From Rothia mucilaginosa (GTDB lineage Bacteria; Actinomycetota; Actinomycetes; Actinomycetales; Micrococcaceae): a stretch of 64,000 nucleotides of DNA. Positions 62,073 to 64,000 of the stretch are shown here, piece after piece; the stretch's first letter is position 1, and each line of letters begins with the position of its first letter. Location: NCBI RefSeq assembly GCF_001061665.1, contig NZ_JVSP01000016.1:124001-188000 (forward strand), read 5' to 3'. The position numbers were made by a program, and so were the translations under genes. The notes beneath the pieces are model-generated. The model saw only the letters and a list, made by a program, of their open reading frames with translations. It did no database searches and had not been told where the DNA came from.

Positions 62073-63665
62073 ATGAGCACGAACCCCGCAAGCACTCCCG
62101 AAAATCCCGCCGCACCCGAGACTAAAACTACGCTTGGAGCGGAACCCTCTCGCCCCGAACAGCCAGCCCCCACCGTGCACCGCTACACCGCCCCGGACGC
62201 CGACCGCCAGCGCGGCAGCGAGTACGCCGAGGTACTCGCCTACGAGACGCAACAGCGCAAGAACGCCGCCGACCGCCGCATCGGCAGAGGCAAACACCAC
62301 ACCGGTCACCACGGAGAACCCGACGGCGGAGGCTCTCTGCCCGGCCCGCACCCCAAGAAACGCCCGAGCAATCGCCACGGCAAACCTTTCGGTCATCGCC
62401 TCGACCACGACTGCGGCCTGGACGATACCCGCCGTGCCCTCGCGGACTCCATCGCCAACCGCGCCAGCGATCTCACCGAAATTCTTCGGGCGATCCACGC
62501 GCATCCCGAAACCGCCTACCGCGAGCGCTTCGCCTCATCCACGCTCGTCGAGGCAGTCCGCAGCGCGCACCCGGACCTCACCGTCACCCACCCCGCCTTC
62601 GGAATCGACACCGCCTTCGCGGTCGAGCTGACCAGCGCCGACTACGACCCCGAAAAGCACCGCACCATTGCGATTCTCTCCGAGTACGACGCGCTACCGG
62701 GCATCGGGCACGGCTGTGGCCACAATGTTATCGCCACCGCCGGCCTCGGAGCGTTCCTCGCCCTGACGGATGCGCTCGCGGCCACCCCGGATGCCTTCAG
62801 CGGGCGGGTACTCTACTACGGCACTCCCGCCGAGGAGTCCGAAGCCGGCAAGGAGCTCATGGCCCGCGCCGGCGCCTTCGACTCTGTGGATGCCGCAATC
62901 ATGGTGCACCCCTACTTCATGGACGTGGCGGACCAGGCGTGGCTGGGCCGCCGCGAATGTCGCGTCACCTACACCGGCGTGAGCGCGCACGCCTCCTCGC
63001 ATCCCTTCATGGGACGCAACGCGCTGGATGCGGCCAGCCTCGCCTACCAGGGGCTCGGCCTGCTGCGCCAGCAGATTCCCGGGTCCGACCGCATCCACGC
63101 GATTATTGACCGCGGGGGAGAAGCACCGAACCTGATTCCCGCCACCGCGAGCCTGCACATTAATATCCGCTCCAAGCACGCCCCCACCCTGCGAGCGCTC
63201 TCGCGCCGGGTTGAGGAGGTGTTGCGCGGTGCCGCCCTCATGGCCGGGGTTTCCGCTGAGGTGACCTGGGATGGCTCGCCCATGACCATGCCCGTGCGCA
63301 CCAACGGGCCGCTACTGAAGCGGTGGGTGGCCTCCCAGCGTGCCGTGGGTCGGCACCCGTACCCGCCCGGGACCGTGAGCGATACCCTGGCGGCCTCTAC
63401 GGATTTCGGTAACGTGAGCCTGCGCGTGCCCGGTATTCATCCGCTCATCGGCATCGCGCCGGAAGGCACCGGCATGCACACCGAGCAGTTCGCGGTCGCG
63501 GCCAATACCCCCGAGGCTGTGGCCGGCGCACTGGATGCAGCCTTCGGCCTGGCGTTTGTGGCGGTGGATTACCTAGTGGATGACGAGCTGGCCCGCGCGG
63601 TGCGCACCCATTTTGAGGAGGCCGGCGGCGCCGTGGATGTGGAGGGCTACTTCGCCGGGCAGTAG
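62073..63665 (+). CDS. M20 family amidohydrolase/peptidase
   Basis: 530 residues. The catalytic part starts near residue 120 and has YDALPGIGHGCGHNVIATAG (metal-binding H-C-G-H-N), TPAEESEAGKELM (catalytic Glu pair), HPYFMDV, the dimerisation lid SAHASSHPFMGRNALDA and a late GIAPEGTGMHTEQF. It matches the aminobenzoyl-glutamate hydrolase/hippurate hydrolase type. The first ~115 residues are a Pro/His/Arg-rich unstructured extension (RGKHHTGHHGEPDGGG) with no family counterpart. A later in-frame start near the catalytic part is not obvious, so the extension may be real. Confidence 0.83.
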   Translation: MSTNPASTPENPAAPETKTTLGAEPSRPEQPAPTVHRYTAPDADRQRGSEYAEVLAYETQQRKNAADRRIGRGKHHTGHHGEPDGGGSLPGPHPKKRPSNRHGKPFGHRLDHDCGLDDTRRALADSIANRASDLTEILRAIHAHPETAYRERFASSTLVEAVRSAHPDLTVTHPAFGIDTAFAVELTSADYDPEKHRTIAILSEYDALPGIGHGCGHNVIATAGLGAFLALTDALAATPDAFSGRVLYYGTPAEESEAGKELMARAGAFDSVDAAIMVHPYFMDVADQAWLGRRECRVTYTGVSAHASSHPFMGRNALDAASLAYQGLGLLRQQIPGSDRIHAIIDRGGEAPNLIPATASLHINIRSKHAPTLRALSRRVEEVLRGAALMAGVSAEVTWDGSPMTMPVRTNGPLLKRWVASQRAVGRHPYPPGTVSDTLAASTDFGNVSLRVPGIHPLIGIAPEGTGMHTEQFAVAANTPEAVAGALDAAFGLAFVAVDYLVDDELARAVRTHFEEAGGAVDVEGYFAGQ

Positions 63666-64000
63666 TCGCGTGCCGTGGTCTTCGGGGCCGTATTGGGGTT
63701 TCCGGCCCCCGCGGGTTTGTCGGGGTTCGCGCTCGCACCGCTCGGGGGCAAGATACCCAAGTGACCCAACCGGCAGATGTGAGATTGCTCAAAAGGTCAG
63801 AACCGCATTATTTGGTTTTATGAGCGAAAAACATCCCCGCACGCTCATAAAGTCACCATGACCCATCAGAAAAGACAAATTAACCCCACACAAAACGCAG
63901 ATTCTTCGGCATAATAGAACATAACGAAGCGAGGCACCGGGAAACACCTCACCTCGGCCACACGTGCACCCCGCACTGTGCGCGGTGCAACAGAACCCCG
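63666..64000. other. Terminal intergenic region, no gene seen
   Basis: 335 bases. A small stem, GGGGCCG (63684-63690) with CGGCCCC (63703-63709), may terminate the M20 gene. Further on the DNA is AT-rich with CATAAT near 63908, a likely promoter for a gene beyond the window. Confidence 0.4.

Noticed and set aside
61995-62504. 169-codon minus-strand frame over the M20 gene start
   Set aside because: Ala/Gly/Val-rich antisense composition and no start signals; the plus frame continues into a clear M20 domain.

Overview
The window is a high-GC actinobacterial chromosome segment, most likely from Rothia (Micrococcaceae; an oral Rothia such as R. mucilaginosa fits best). The evidence is the actinobacterial gene order (gap-pgk-tpiA-secG, tkt-tal-zwf-opcA-pgl, sufR-sufB-sufD-sufC-sufT, bioYMN), frequent GTG starts, several apparently leaderless genes, and long GC-rich hairpin terminators. 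The genus assignment is inferred from gene content without a database search. No rRNA, CRISPR array, IS element or prophage was seen. One tRNA is present, tRNA-Leu(GAG).

Layout. 1-3016: the 3' part of leuS and a DegV-family gene. 3370-5939: gap and pgk. 5940-13628: an accessory island of seven related genes plus one membrane-protein gene, inserted between pgk and tpiA and partly of lower GC. The seven genes are four membrane-anchored 'A' proteins with Tat-like N-termini and three signal-less 'B' proteins, in the order A1, B2-A2, B3-A3, B4-A4, with each B directly coupled to the following A. 13629-15515: tpiA, a small membrane-protein gene and secG. 15706-26091: a second accessory block with a SWIM zinc-finger protein, two very large helical-repeat paralogues (DUF6493-like) and a large protein with a TerD-like domain. 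26186-33377 (minus strand): the pentose phosphate operon tkt-tal-zwf-opcA-pgl, in which pgl carries a Cys/His/Gly-rich insertion.

33378-36054: a candidate structured ncRNA and a two-gene ABC exporter. 36215-41077: the SUF iron-sulfur operon with its regulator, but without sufS or sufU. 41250-41921: an Ltp-type lipoprotein whose promoter spacer contains a run of ten G, a strong candidate for phase variation. 42024-46266: a small alarmone-hydrolase-like HD protein, a DUF4253 protein and the biotin ECF transporter bioY-bioM-bioN with a BioQ-like operator. 46564-53700: an ABC-F protein, a possible 28-residue peptide gene, a YdjM-like membrane protein, a small zinc-binding-type protein, fabG, an unusual SDR, an ABC ATPase and a TrmH-type methyltransferase.

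53912-63665: zinc-free type-B L31 (rpmE2), an LCP-family cell-wall ligase, a HIRAN-like membrane protein, pepN, tRNA-Leu, a butanediol-dehydrogenase-like enzyme and an M20 amidohydrolase.

The core genes provide central carbon flux (glycolysis, pentose phosphate), Fe-S assembly, biotin import and fatty-acid synthesis. The best candidates for undescribed biology are the A/B island, the SWIM-helical repeat-TerD cluster, the poly-G promoter, the Cys-rich 6-phosphogluconolactonase and the hairpin RNA near 33.7 kb.
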